A stretch of 64,000 nucleotides of DNA, taken from contig NZ_SAIY01000001.1 of assembly GCF_010560025.1 (NCBI RefSeq), positions 372,001 to 436,000 on the forward strand, given 5' to 3'. Source of the stretch: Verrucosispora sioxanthis. Lineage in GTDB: Bacteria > Actinomycetota > Actinomycetes > Mycobacteriales > Micromonosporaceae. Under the pieces are notes generated by a model, which did not search any database, was not told where the DNA came from, and was given only the letters and a program-made list of their open reading frames with translations. Position 1 is the stretch's first letter, and each line of letters opens with the position of its first letter. The translations under genes were made by a program, and so were the position numbers. This document shows positions 18,381-25,772 of the stretch, piece after piece.

Positions 18381-19295
18381 TCACCAGTGGGCGCCGCCGC
18401 AGACGCCTTCGGCGTCGCGTGGCTCGACCTGCAGGGTGGCGTGCTCGATGGTGAAGCGGTCGTGCAGCAGCTCGCGGGCGGCGGCCAGCACCGGGGTCAG
18501 CTCGGCTCCGGTGTCCAGGGTGAGGTGTGCCGAGGCCACCTCCATGCCCGAGGTCAGCGTCCACACGTGCAGGTCGTGCACGTCGGCGACGCCGTCGAGC
18601 CCGCGCAGCCCGTCGCGTACCTCGGCGACGTCCAGGTGCGGGGGCGCGGCCTGCACCAGCACCCGCAGCGCGGCGCGGGCGAGGCGGTAGGTGCGCGGCA
18701 GGATGAACAGCGCCACCCCGACGGCGACGATCGGGTCCGCGTACCACCAGCCGGTCAGCGCGATCACCCCGGCCGCGACCAGCACGCCGACCGAGGCGAG
18801 CAGGTCACCGAGGACCTCCAGGTAGGCGCCACGCACGTTGAGGCTCTCCGTCGACCCGGCGCGCAGCAGCAGGAAGGCGGCCACGTTGGCGACCAGCCCG
18901 CCGACGGCCACCACGAGCATCGGGCCGACCAGCACCTCCGGCGGCTCGTCGAGCCGCCGCACCGCCGCCACCAGCACGTAGAGGGCCACCCCGGAGAGCA
19001 GCACCGCGTTGGCCAGCGCCGCCAGGACCTCCATCCGGTACAGGCCGAAGGTGCGCTGGCCCGCCCGGGAGGCCCGGCTCGCGGCGGTGATCGCGGCGAG
19101 CGCCATGCCGATGCCCAGCACGTCGGTGAACATGTGGCCGGCGTCCGACAGCAGGGCCAGCGAGCCACTGACCCAGGCACCGACCGCCTCCACCAGCATG
19201 AAGACCGTCAGCAGGACGAAGGCCGCCCACAGCCGCCCGCGGTGCTTCTCCCCCGCCCGGGCGACCTGCCGCCCGTGATCGTGCCCGGCACCCAC
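18381..19295 (-). CDS. Cation diffusion facilitator (CzcD/ZitB-like Zn/Cd/Co exporter)
   Basis: 304 residues from GTG 19295, chosen for the GGAGGG about 9 bases upstream. A His-containing N-terminus (GAGHDHG) precedes six membrane helices. LALLSDAGHMFTDVLG holds the HxxxD site of helix II, and YLEVLGDLLASVGVL holds the second ExxxD site in helix V; together they bind the transported metal. The cytoplasmic C-terminal domain contains DVHDLHVWTLTSGM, typical of CDF dimerisation domains. It exports divalent metal in exchange for H+. A TTGCA-N5-TGCAA dyad 45 bases upstream may be a metal-sensor operator. Confidence 0.92.
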   Translation of the reverse strand: MGAGHDHGRQVARAGEKHRGRLWAAFVLLTVFMLVEAVGAWVSGSLALLSDAGHMFTDVLGIGMALAAITAASRASRAGQRTFGLYRMEVLAALANAVLLSGVALYVLVAAVRRLDEPPEVLVGPMLVVAVGGLVANVAAFLLLRAGSTESLNVRGAYLEVLGDLLASVGVLVAAGVIALTGWWYADPIVAVGVALFILPRTYRLARAALRVLVQAAPPHLDVAEVRDGLRGLDGVADVHDLHVWTLTSGMEVASAHLTLDTGAELTPVLAAARELLHDRFTIEHATLQVEPRDAEGVCGGAHW

Positions 19296-19339
19296 CCCGC
19301 ACTCCCTCCGTCCGTCCCACCCGCAAACATATGCTGACA

Positions 19340-19354
19340 TTGCAATGAGTGCAA
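19340..19354. promoter_or_regulatory. Inverted repeat TTGCA-N5-TGCAA upstream of the CDF gene
   Basis: A perfect 5-bp dyad with a 5-base spacer, 45 bases before the CDF start and next to the palindrome CATATG (19328-19333). ArsR/SmtB-type sensors often bind such AT-containing dyads in front of metal exporters. No sensor gene is in this window, so this is inference from position. Confidence 0.4.
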
Positions 19355-19375
19355 CAGTTGCTCGGCCACCACCCT

Positions 19376-19449
19376 CGCGATCTTGCACTTCCGGTCGGCG
19401 AGATGCGTGTTTTCACCGCTTTTGCGGGGGCCAGAAGTGCAAGATCGCG
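19376..19449. repeat. Palindromic intergenic element with 16-bp perfect arms
   Basis: Arms CGCGATCTTGCACTTC (19376-19391) and its exact complement at 19434-19449 enclose a 42-base loop that contains a smaller hairpin CCGC-TTTT-GCGG. It sits between two minus-strand genes. It is AT-richer than its surroundings and looks like a dispersed, possibly mobile palindromic repeat rather than a simple terminator. I believe similar GATCTTGCACTT elements occur in other Micromonospora genomes, but cannot verify it here. Confidence 0.6.
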
Positions 19450-19465
19450 GGGAACGTGGCGGAGA

Positions 19466-20842
19466 TCAGCGGGCGCGGCGGTTGGCCAGCAGGGCGTTGA
19501 GGATCACCGTTGGGGTGGCCAGGGAACTCGGGTGTTTGCGCATCGAGACGACGTCGTTGAACCGGCGGGCGGTGGCCACGTCGGTGACGGTCGCCGCGAT
19601 GATCTGCCGGCTCACCCAGCTGGAAAGCCGGTAGCCGCGTGGGTAGGGGCCGTCGACGTGCGGCAACGCCAGGTCGGCCGAGGTGGAGATCGACCAGGCG
19701 GCGTCGACCACGACCTTCTGGAGGGCGAAGAAGTGTCGGGCCGGCAGGCCGAGGTCCGGGCGGGACCGCAGGTAACTCGCCAGGCAGGCCGCGTGCAGCG
19801 CGGCGGCGGTGATGCCCTGGCCGTACACCGGATTGAACGAGGCGACCGCGTCACCGACGCTCACCAGCGCCGCCGGCAGCCGGGTCAGCGCGTGGAAGTC
19901 CCGGCGCCGGCTGTCGGCGTGCCGGTAGGTCTGCACGTCGCCGAGGAGTTCGCTGTCGGCGACCACCGCGAACTCCGGCGGGAACTGCTCCCGCAGCCGG
20001 CGGACGAAATCCTCGGCGGTACGGCCGGGACGGTTCTCCCCGTAGCCGGCCATCATGGCCATCCACCGACCGTCCTCGATCGCGAAGAAGGCGGCACCGG
20101 CCACGTCCACCGACCTCGTCGGGCTGTGCAGCGCCAGCACCACCGCGTGCTCCGGGTTCGCCTCGTGGCGCCGGAACAGGGCGGTCGCGTAGTTGAGGTC
20201 CACCGTCATCCGCCGCAGCGCCGGCCGCTGCCAGCCGGCCTCCGCCAGCCAGTCGGACAGCCGGCTGGACCGCCCCATGGCGTCCACCACCAGGTCGGCG
20301 TGCTCGACACCGGCCGCACCGCCGACGTCGCACCGCACTCCGCTGGTCACGTCGCCGTCGAAGACCAGGCCGGTGGCCCGCGCGGTGACCGTCTTGACGT
20401 TCGGCAGTCGCAGCACCTGCTGCCGGATCAACGACTCCAGCAGCGGCCGGCTGCCGGCCAGGCTGTCCGCGTCGTCCGGCACGACGACCTTCAGCCGGCC
20501 GTCCAGGTAGTTCCGCCGGGCCGCGGGCGGAGCCTCCACCGCCCCCTGCGCCAGGGCCTGCTCCCGGAACCCGGGGAACAGCTGCTCCAGCAGGAGGAAC
20601 CCGCCGGGCAACAGGGCGTGCAGCTGGGTTCCCTGTGGTACGCCCGGTCGCCCGCCGGTCGCGTGCAGGTCGTCGCGGTCGACGACCACCACGCTCTCGG
20701 CGTGATCGGACAGCACCCGGGCGGCCAGCATCCCGGCGATGCTGCCGCCGACCACCACCGCCTTGCCGACGACGGGAGACGACTGGTCGGGCGGTCGCAC
20801 CGCGTTCAGCGCGGCGAGGACCCGAGCCGGGGAGCGGGACAT
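19466..20842 (-). CDS. FAD-dependent oxidoreductase (group A monooxygenase / geranylgeranyl-reductase-like)
   Basis: 458 residues from ATG 20842, with GGAGAG upstream. An N-terminal Rossmann FAD site, KAVVVGGSIAGMLAARVLS, is followed by an acidic strand end VVVVDRD. GDAVASFNPVYGQGITAAAL near residue 360 is the second FAD-contact motif shared by aromatic hydroxylases, halogenases and GGR-like enzymes. LVVDAMGRSSRLSDWL in the middle matches the DG-type motif. It would hydroxylate or reduce a hydrophobic substrate; I cannot name it. A TGACCG-N5-CGGTCA dyad upstream suggests TetR-type control. No cofactor-recycling partner is adjacent. Confidence 0.82.
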   Translation of the reverse strand: MSRSPARVLAALNAVRPPDQSSPVVGKAVVVGGSIAGMLAARVLSDHAESVVVVDRDDLHATGGRPGVPQGTQLHALLPGGFLLLEQLFPGFREQALAQGAVEAPPAARRNYLDGRLKVVVPDDADSLAGSRPLLESLIRQQVLRLPNVKTVTARATGLVFDGDVTSGVRCDVGGAAGVEHADLVVDAMGRSSRLSDWLAEAGWQRPALRRMTVDLNYATALFRRHEANPEHAVVLALHSPTRSVDVAGAAFFAIEDGRWMAMMAGYGENRPGRTAEDFVRRLREQFPPEFAVVADSELLGDVQTYRHADSRRRDFHALTRLPAALVSVGDAVASFNPVYGQGITAAALHAACLASYLRSRPDLGLPARHFFALQKVVVDAAWSISTSADLALPHVDGPYPRGYRLSSWVSRQIIAATVTDVATARRFNDVVSMRKHPSSLATPTVILNALLANRRAR

Positions 20843-20894
20843 CGTGCTCTCCAAAGGGGTACGAGGTGGGGCGCCGTTCCGCCTGCCTGCCAGT

Positions 20895-20911
20895 GACCGT
20901 TGCTCGGTCAG
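20895..20911. promoter_or_regulatory. TetR-like dyad TGACCG-N5-CGGTCA
   Basis: Perfect 6-bp inverted repeat with a 5-base centre, about 53 bases upstream of the FAD oxidoreductase start. TetR-family operators often have this form, but no TetR gene is in the window. Confidence 0.4.
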
Positions 20912-21013
20912 GCCGACGGAGCCGGACGGTCGGCATGACGCCCAACGATCGTTGCACAGCAAGGGAACGCCGACGGCGAACCGGTCGTACCTCTGTCACG
21001 CGGCCTCGTCGGC

Positions 21014-21910
21014 TCAGGTCCGGGCGGCACCGTCCGGCGCGGCGTCGCGTCCGCTGCCCACCCGGTTGACCAGGTACCCGAAGGCGGCGGCCGTGAAGAA
21101 CATGACGATGCCGTAGACCGCGCCGGGAATCGCCATCCGGGTGCTGTCGAGCAGCGCCGGACTGAGCGCGACGGTGATGGCCAACGTGCTGTTGTGGATG
21201 CCGATCTCGAACCCGGCCGCCTTGGCGGCGCTGCGCTCGACCCCGGCCAGCCTCGGCACCCCGTACCCGATGCCGAGGCTGAGCAGGTTGAACGCGAGTA
21301 CGGCCAGACCGACGGAGACGAAGTAGTCGGCGAGGTTCTCCCGCTCACCGAGCACCGCACCGGCGATCACCGCGACCAGCACCACCACGGACAGCACCCG
21401 GACCGGACGGTCCAGCCGCTCGGCCACCCGGGCCCAGCGTGCCCGGACCAGCATGCCGACCACGACCGGGACGAGCACGATCGCGAACACCTGGAGCACC
21501 TTGTCGAACTGCAACCCGATGCTCCGTGCGTCGCCGAGGAAGTACGCCGCCGACAGGTTGACCACGATCGGCAGGGTGAACACGGCCAGCACCGAGTTGA
21601 TGGCGGTGAGGGTGATGTTCAGCGCCACGTGGCCGCCGAACAGGTGACTGTAGAGGTTGGCCGTGGTGCCGCCCGGCGAGGCGGCCAACAGCATCATCCC
21701 GACCGCCAGTTCGGGCGGCAGGTCGAAGGCGAGCACCAGGCCGAAACAGAGCGCCGGGAGCAGCAGCACCTGGCACCCCAGCGCGATTACGGCGGCCTTC
21801 GGGTGCCGGGCCACCCGGCGGAAGTCGCCGGTGGTCAGGCCGAGACCCAGACCGAGCATGATGATGCCGAGGGCGACGGGTAGTCCGATCAGGGTCAGGG
21901 CGGAGTCCAT
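21014..21910 (-). CDS. Bile acid:sodium symporter (BASS) family transporter
   Basis: 298 residues from ATG 21910 with nine or ten hydrophobic helices. Family motifs are visible: LLAASPGGTTANLYSHLFGG near residues 75-95 (the crossover region of the sodium site) and GFEIGIHNSTLAITVAL near 235-250 (second crossover). It would import an organic anion with Na+. The real substrate in bacteria may be pantoate-, sterol- or keto-acid-like and is not readable. The upstream region has TTACC-N4-GGTAA (near 21922), a possible weak operator. It is not in an operon. Confidence 0.88.
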   Translation of the reverse strand: MDSALTLIGLPVALGIIMLGLGLGLTTGDFRRVARHPKAAVIALGCQVLLLPALCFGLVLAFDLPPELAVGMMLLAASPGGTTANLYSHLFGGHVALNITLTAINSVLAVFTLPIVVNLSAAYFLGDARSIGLQFDKVLQVFAIVLVPVVVGMLVRARWARVAERLDRPVRVLSVVVLVAVIAGAVLGERENLADYFVSVGLAVLAFNLLSLGIGYGVPRLAGVERSAAKAAGFEIGIHNSTLAITVALSPALLDSTRMAIPGAVYGIVMFFTAAAFGYLVNRVGSGRDAAPDGAART

Positions 21911-21981
21911 GACACGACATCGTTACCACCGGGTAATGCACTGGCAATCCTCCATGCGGCCGGGGTGCCCGCTCCCCCCGC

Positions 21982-23049
21982 TCAGAACTGGACGACCCGC
22001 CCCACCCGGGGCGGGGTTCGGCCCGCGAGCACGTCGAGCCAGGCACTCTCCAGCGCGGCCGGGCCGGTGCCGAGCTGGACGTCGACCCATCCGCCGGCCA
22101 CCTCCGTGAAGCGCCGCCAGGCGTCGGCGAAGCGTCGGTCGAGCCCGTCGCGACCCCAGTCGAGGCGGCGTTTGCGCATCTGCACCGGGGCGAAGAAGAC
22201 CTCCCCGGCGGCGTCGGCGTTCGGGATCTGGTTGGTCAGGCCGACCGCGATGTCGCGCACCAGCCGGTCGCCCAGGTGCCGCCGCAGGGCAGCCCGGGTC
22301 GCGGGAGCACCGGACAGGTCGAGGTACGCGGTCGGCACCGGGTCGAGGGCGGTGATCCCGTCGTACGGCAGCACCTCGTCGTAGCAGCCGAGCGCGCGGG
22401 TGAACTCGACGTTGCCGGGCGAGGTGAGCCCGACCAGACGTGGGCCGCGCCCGCGCAGTTCGACGGCGGCGGCGTACGCGGTCTTGCTGGACGCCGACGA
22501 GACGACCAGCGACGTCGCGCCGTAGCAGTCGTTGTCGACGACCTGGTCGGCCAGCATGAAGGAGGTGAAGAACAGCGGCCGGAACAGGATCAGCAGGTCC
22601 TCCTGGTCGGCCTGGTACGCCGGGTCACTCACCGTCGAGCGGTACCCGTTGTACGGCGAGGGCAGGTCGGCCCGGTGCGCGCTGGCGTCCCGGAACCCGG
22701 TGGCGTCCACCCTCGCCGGCCGGACCACCAGGTGTCCTGCCGGCGGAAGGTAGCCGTACACCCGGCACCCCACCTCGACCTCGGCGACGGTCGAGGCGAC
22801 CACCTCGGCGAAGCCCCACACCGGCGGCAGCCCCCACTGCCCTCCCAGCCCGTGGTGCTCGGGTGGAAAGAACTCCCAGTAGCGCATCGAGTCGCCGAGC
22901 ACCGCGTAGGTGACGTTGTTCGCGGTCAGTCCGACACGGTCCACGCGCAACAGCGCCTCGCCGTCGGACAGCGCGGGCACGGCACGCTCCACCAGGGTGG
23001 TGCGGCTCAGCTCGGCACGGGCCACGGCGAACGTCCAGGAGGCAGCCAT
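21982..23049 (-). CDS. DUF2855 family protein
   Basis: 355 residues from ATG 23049. The sequence matches the layout of DUF2855 proteins, which are distantly related to quinone oxidoreductases. The N-terminal half begins with VGLTANNVTYAVLGDSMRYW and GFAEVVAS. The C-terminal half has a Rossmann-like SLVVSSASSKTAYAAAVELR and GLTSPGNVEF. The usual Zn ligands of alcohol dehydrogenases are absent. An NAD(P)-dependent enoyl or quinone reductase activity is likely but unproven. It is divergent from the ECF sigma gene, and a TGCAC-N5-GTGCA dyad lies 39 bases before its start. Confidence 0.8.
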   Translation of the reverse strand: MAASWTFAVARAELSRTTLVERAVPALSDGEALLRVDRVGLTANNVTYAVLGDSMRYWEFFPPEHHGLGGQWGLPPVWGFAEVVASTVAEVEVGCRVYGYLPPAGHLVVRPARVDATGFRDASAHRADLPSPYNGYRSTVSDPAYQADQEDLLILFRPLFFTSFMLADQVVDNDCYGATSLVVSSASSKTAYAAAVELRGRGPRLVGLTSPGNVEFTRALGCYDEVLPYDGITALDPVPTAYLDLSGAPATRAALRRHLGDRLVRDIAVGLTNQIPNADAAGEVFFAPVQMRKRRLDWGRDGLDRRFADAWRRFTEVAGGWVDVQLGTGPAALESAWLDVLAGRTPPRVGRVVQF

Positions 23050-23087
23050 GCCGAAGACGCTAGGCAGCCCCGGCCTCCGAAACAAGA

Positions 23088-23102
23088 TGCACTGTAGGTG
23101 CA
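23088..23102. promoter_or_regulatory. Inverted repeat TGCAC-N5-GTGCA
   Basis: A perfect 5-bp dyad between the divergent DUF2855 and sigma-factor genes, 39 bases from the DUF2855 start. It is a plausible operator; the binding protein is unknown. Confidence 0.4.
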
Positions 23103-23129
23103 AAATCCCACTCCTCGTCGGCACCGCAC

Positions 23130-23154
23130 AACCTTTCCGGTCGGCCCGGGGTCT
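23130..23154 (+). promoter_or_regulatory. ECF-type promoter of the sigma-factor gene
   Basis: AACC (23130-23133), 17 bases, then GTCT (23151-23154). This resembles the AAC...CGTC pattern used by ECF sigma factors, so the sigma gene at 23197 may activate itself. Confidence 0.45.
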
Positions 23155-23196
23155 TCCTGTCATGAACGATGCCCAGGCAGGGCTGGAGGGGCGCAG

Positions 23197-23793
23197 GTGA
23201 CCGATGACGGCTTCCGCGAGTTCGTCGAGATCAGGTACGCGGACCTGGTCCGGACCGCGTACCTGCTGACCGGTTCCCGTCACGCGGCCGAGGATCTGGT
23301 GCAGATCGCGCTGATGCGGGCGATGCGCCGGTGGAGTCAGGTGGACGAGCCGATGGCGTACGTCCGCCGGATCATGGTCAACGAGCGGACCCGGCTCTGG
23401 CGGCGGTTCGGTTCCCGAGAGCTCCTCGCCGGTGTCACAGGTTCCTGGCGGTCTCCGAGCGAGCCTGGCCGGGACCTGGCCCACGATGTCGTGGTCCGCG
23501 ACGAGATGCTCGCCGCGCTGCATCACCTGCCACCCCGGATGCGTGCGGTGCTGGTCCTGCGCTACTGGGAAGACCTCACCGAGGCCCAGATCGCCGACGC
23601 GCTCGGATGCTCGGTCGGCACCGTGAAGAGCCAGTCCTCACGGGCGCTCGCCCGGCTCCGGGCGGTGCTGCCGGCGGCACCGCCCCGGCCGGTGACATCG
23701 GAACAACCGGCACCGTGCCGCGACGTCGACAAGAGTTCGCTGGCCGCGGTGCCGGACGCGTCGAGAAGGAGAGATCCGAGCGATGGCCGATGA
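23197..23793 (+). CDS. SigE-family ECF RNA polymerase sigma factor
   Basis: 198 residues from GTG 23197, with a strong GGAGGGG 5 bases upstream. Region 2 covers about residues 7-75 (RYADLVRTAYLLTGSRHAAE) and region 4 about 105-160 (LPPRMRAVLVLRYWEDLTEA, then IADALGCSVGTVKSQSSRAL). It is a group IV sigma factor that redirects RNA polymerase to a small regulon, probably including its own promoter. The C-terminus extends about 35 residues beyond region 4. The downstream gene overlaps by 11 bases and encodes a membrane protein that is a candidate anti-sigma partner. Confidence 0.92.
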   Translation: MTDDGFREFVEIRYADLVRTAYLLTGSRHAAEDLVQIALMRAMRRWSQVDEPMAYVRRIMVNERTRLWRRFGSRELLAGVTGSWRSPSEPGRDLAHDVVVRDEMLAALHHLPPRMRAVLVLRYWEDLTEAQIADALGCSVGTVKSQSSRALARLRAVLPAAPPRPVTSEQPAPCRDVDKSSLAAVPDASRRRDPSDGR

Positions 23794-25144
23794 GATCAGG
23801 CACGCGCTGGCCCGGCTCGCCGAACCGGTGGTGCCCGAGCCCGACCCGTACCAGCGGTTGCTACGTCGCGTACGGCGACGCCGGCGGCGACAGGCGGCGT
23901 TGACGGGTGTGGCCGCCCTGGTGTTGGCCATGGTGACCATACCGCCCGTGGGTCTTGCAAGCCTGCTGAGGACCGACGAGTCCACGCTGGCCACGGCGGC
24001 GTACCAACCGGCGAGTCCGATCGACGATCCGATGGTGCGCCGGCTGCTCGACTCACCCACCCGCGGCAGTCTGGCCGGCGACACGGCGCTGATCGCCACC
24101 ATCGAACGGGAGTACCGGGCCGCCCGCGCCGAACTCCTTGTCGATCCGTCGTTGGACGAGGTGCGGGTGCTGTTCGCCGACGACATGCCGGGCGCGTCCC
24201 GCGTGGTGGTGGTGGCCTACCTGAACGACTCGCACGCACTGATTCGCCACAGCAGCGGCCCGGAGGGTGCGTCCGTGCCGGAACTGCTCGACCAGACCGG
24301 GACGCCGGACGAGCCGCAGGAATTGACTCCGTACGTCTTCTTCGCACGGTACGCCCCCAGGGGCGACGACCACGTCGCCGATCTCGCGGTCGGCCTGGCA
24401 CCGGCCGGTTGCCGCGTGGAGGTCTCCAACGCCGGTCGGCTCCAGCCGGACGGCTCCGTCGTCCGGTCCTGGGCGCGGATGAACACCGACGGTTACGCGG
24501 TGCAGGGGGGTGAGCCGGCCGGACGGTGGCAGTTCACCTGCGACGGGACCGTGCGGTACTCCGGCCCGGCCGTCCAGGCCGGCGTGCGGACGAACCTGAC
24601 GATCACGGAGGCGCAGGAAACCGACCTCGGCAAAACCGCCGTCCGCGAGCTGCGCGACGTGCTCGACGGCGAGGGACTCGTCGGCTCGACGCCCGAGGTG
24701 TTCTGGACCGGTCGGTTGCCCACCTGGGTCCCCGATGCGCCGGCAGCCGTCCTGGTCCGGTCCTGTTCGCTCGACGGCGGTTGCGCCGCGCTGCTCAAGG
24801 CCGACGCTCGTGCGCTTGCGCGATCACACCCAGCGATTCCGCCCGACCACCGGACCGGCATCGGCAGCGCCGCCCTCGTCGCCGTGCCGTTGCCGGGCGA
24901 GACCGCCGGTGTGCTGGTGGCCGGGCCGGAATCGGCAGCGCGCGCCGAGCTGGTCGACGCGCGGGGGTCGACGATGGCCGATGGACCGCTGAACGACGGC
25001 ATCGGTGTCTTCAAGATCGACCATCGCAAGGTCGCCGGGGTAAAGGTCTTCGACAGTGCGGACCAGCCGTTGCTCACCGCTGCCACGCCGCACCTCACCG
25101 AGGACACGCATCAACTCGCCGAGCCGACGGTCTGGGCCTGGTGA
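23783..25144 (+). CDS. Single-pass membrane protein, candidate anti-sigma factor
   Basis: 453 residues starting 11 bases before the sigma gene ends, so the two are translationally coupled. The N-terminal 35 residues are charged (EIRHALARLAEPVVPEPDPY), with a run of arginines at about 28-37. One membrane helix follows (AALTGVAALVLAMVTIPPVG in part). The remaining 390 residues would lie outside the cell and carry two Cys pairs. This layout fits SigE-family partner proteins in actinobacteria. There is no zinc HxxxCxxC motif, so the anti-sigma role is inferred from gene order alone. Confidence 0.75.
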   Translation: MADEIRHALARLAEPVVPEPDPYQRLLRRVRRRRRRQAALTGVAALVLAMVTIPPVGLASLLRTDESTLATAAYQPASPIDDPMVRRLLDSPTRGSLAGDTALIATIEREYRAARAELLVDPSLDEVRVLFADDMPGASRVVVVAYLNDSHALIRHSSGPEGASVPELLDQTGTPDEPQELTPYVFFARYAPRGDDHVADLAVGLAPAGCRVEVSNAGRLQPDGSVVRSWARMNTDGYAVQGGEPAGRWQFTCDGTVRYSGPAVQAGVRTNLTITEAQETDLGKTAVRELRDVLDGEGLVGSTPEVFWTGRLPTWVPDAPAAVLVRSCSLDGGCAALLKADARALARSHPAIPPDHRTGIGSAALVAVPLPGETAGVLVAGPESAARAELVDARGSTMADGPLNDGIGVFKIDHRKVAGVKVFDSADQPLLTAATPHLTEDTHQLAEPTVWAW

Positions 25145-25204
25145 GGCGTCATACCGGACCCATTCGACTCGGGAGGGGCACGCCGACGGGGAGGCCGGGT
25201 GTGG

Positions 25205-25690
25205 CTACGCCGCCATGCGGCGGGTCAGTTCGGCCGCCCGGTACGCCGCGACCCGGCGGGCCGCACCGGCCACGAAGCGCCGCAGCGGCGCCGGCGCGTC
25301 GGCGGTGACCCGCTCGTGCACCCGGGTGCCCGCCGACAGGGCGGTCAGCGTCACCACGGCCCGCAGGGACACCCGGCCTGGGCTGCGCACCTGGCTGACC
25401 AGCGGGCCGTGCGGCGGCGTCGACACCATGCGTACCCGGATGCGGTTGTCCCACCGCACCGGCCCGACCAGCCGGAACCGCTCGACGGCGAGGTACTCGG
25501 CGACCGCGCGGCCCTCGGCGTCGTGACCGTGCCGCACCTCGTCGACCGCCACGATCAGCGGCGACAGTCCGATGTAGCTGCGTGGATCGGCCAGGTGCGC
25601 GTACACCACGTCGGGCGCAGCCGCGACGGTGCAGGTGGTCTCGAACGCGATCGGCGGCTTCCGGTCCTCGGGCACGCCCCATGGTGGCAC
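25205..25690 (-). CDS. SRPBCC-family (polyketide cyclase/START-like) protein
   Basis: 161 residues from GTG 25690 (GTG 25675 also possible). FETTCTVAAAPDVVYAHLAD is the usual opening strand and helix of the SRPBCC hydrophobic-pocket fold, with PRSYIGLSPLIVAVDEV next, and a C-terminal helix (RRFVAGAARRVAAYRAAELT) closes it. Such proteins bind or transform lipids and aromatic compounds; nothing points to a substrate. It lies 82 bases downstream of the single-chain carboxylase on the same strand and may be co-transcribed with it. Confidence 0.8.
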   Translation of the reverse strand: MPPWGVPEDRKPPIAFETTCTVAAAPDVVYAHLADPRSYIGLSPLIVAVDEVRHGHDAEGRAVAEYLAVERFRLVGPVRWDNRIRVRMVSTPPHGPLVSQVRSPGRVSLRAVVTLTALSAGTRVHERVTADAPAPLRRFVAGAARRVAAYRAAELTRRMAA

Positions 25691-25772
25691 GGCGGCGACG
25701 GAGTCCGTACCGCCGCCGGGTCCGACCGGTCGACCCGGCGCGGCCGCGCGGTCGCCTTGGTCACCGCGCGAG

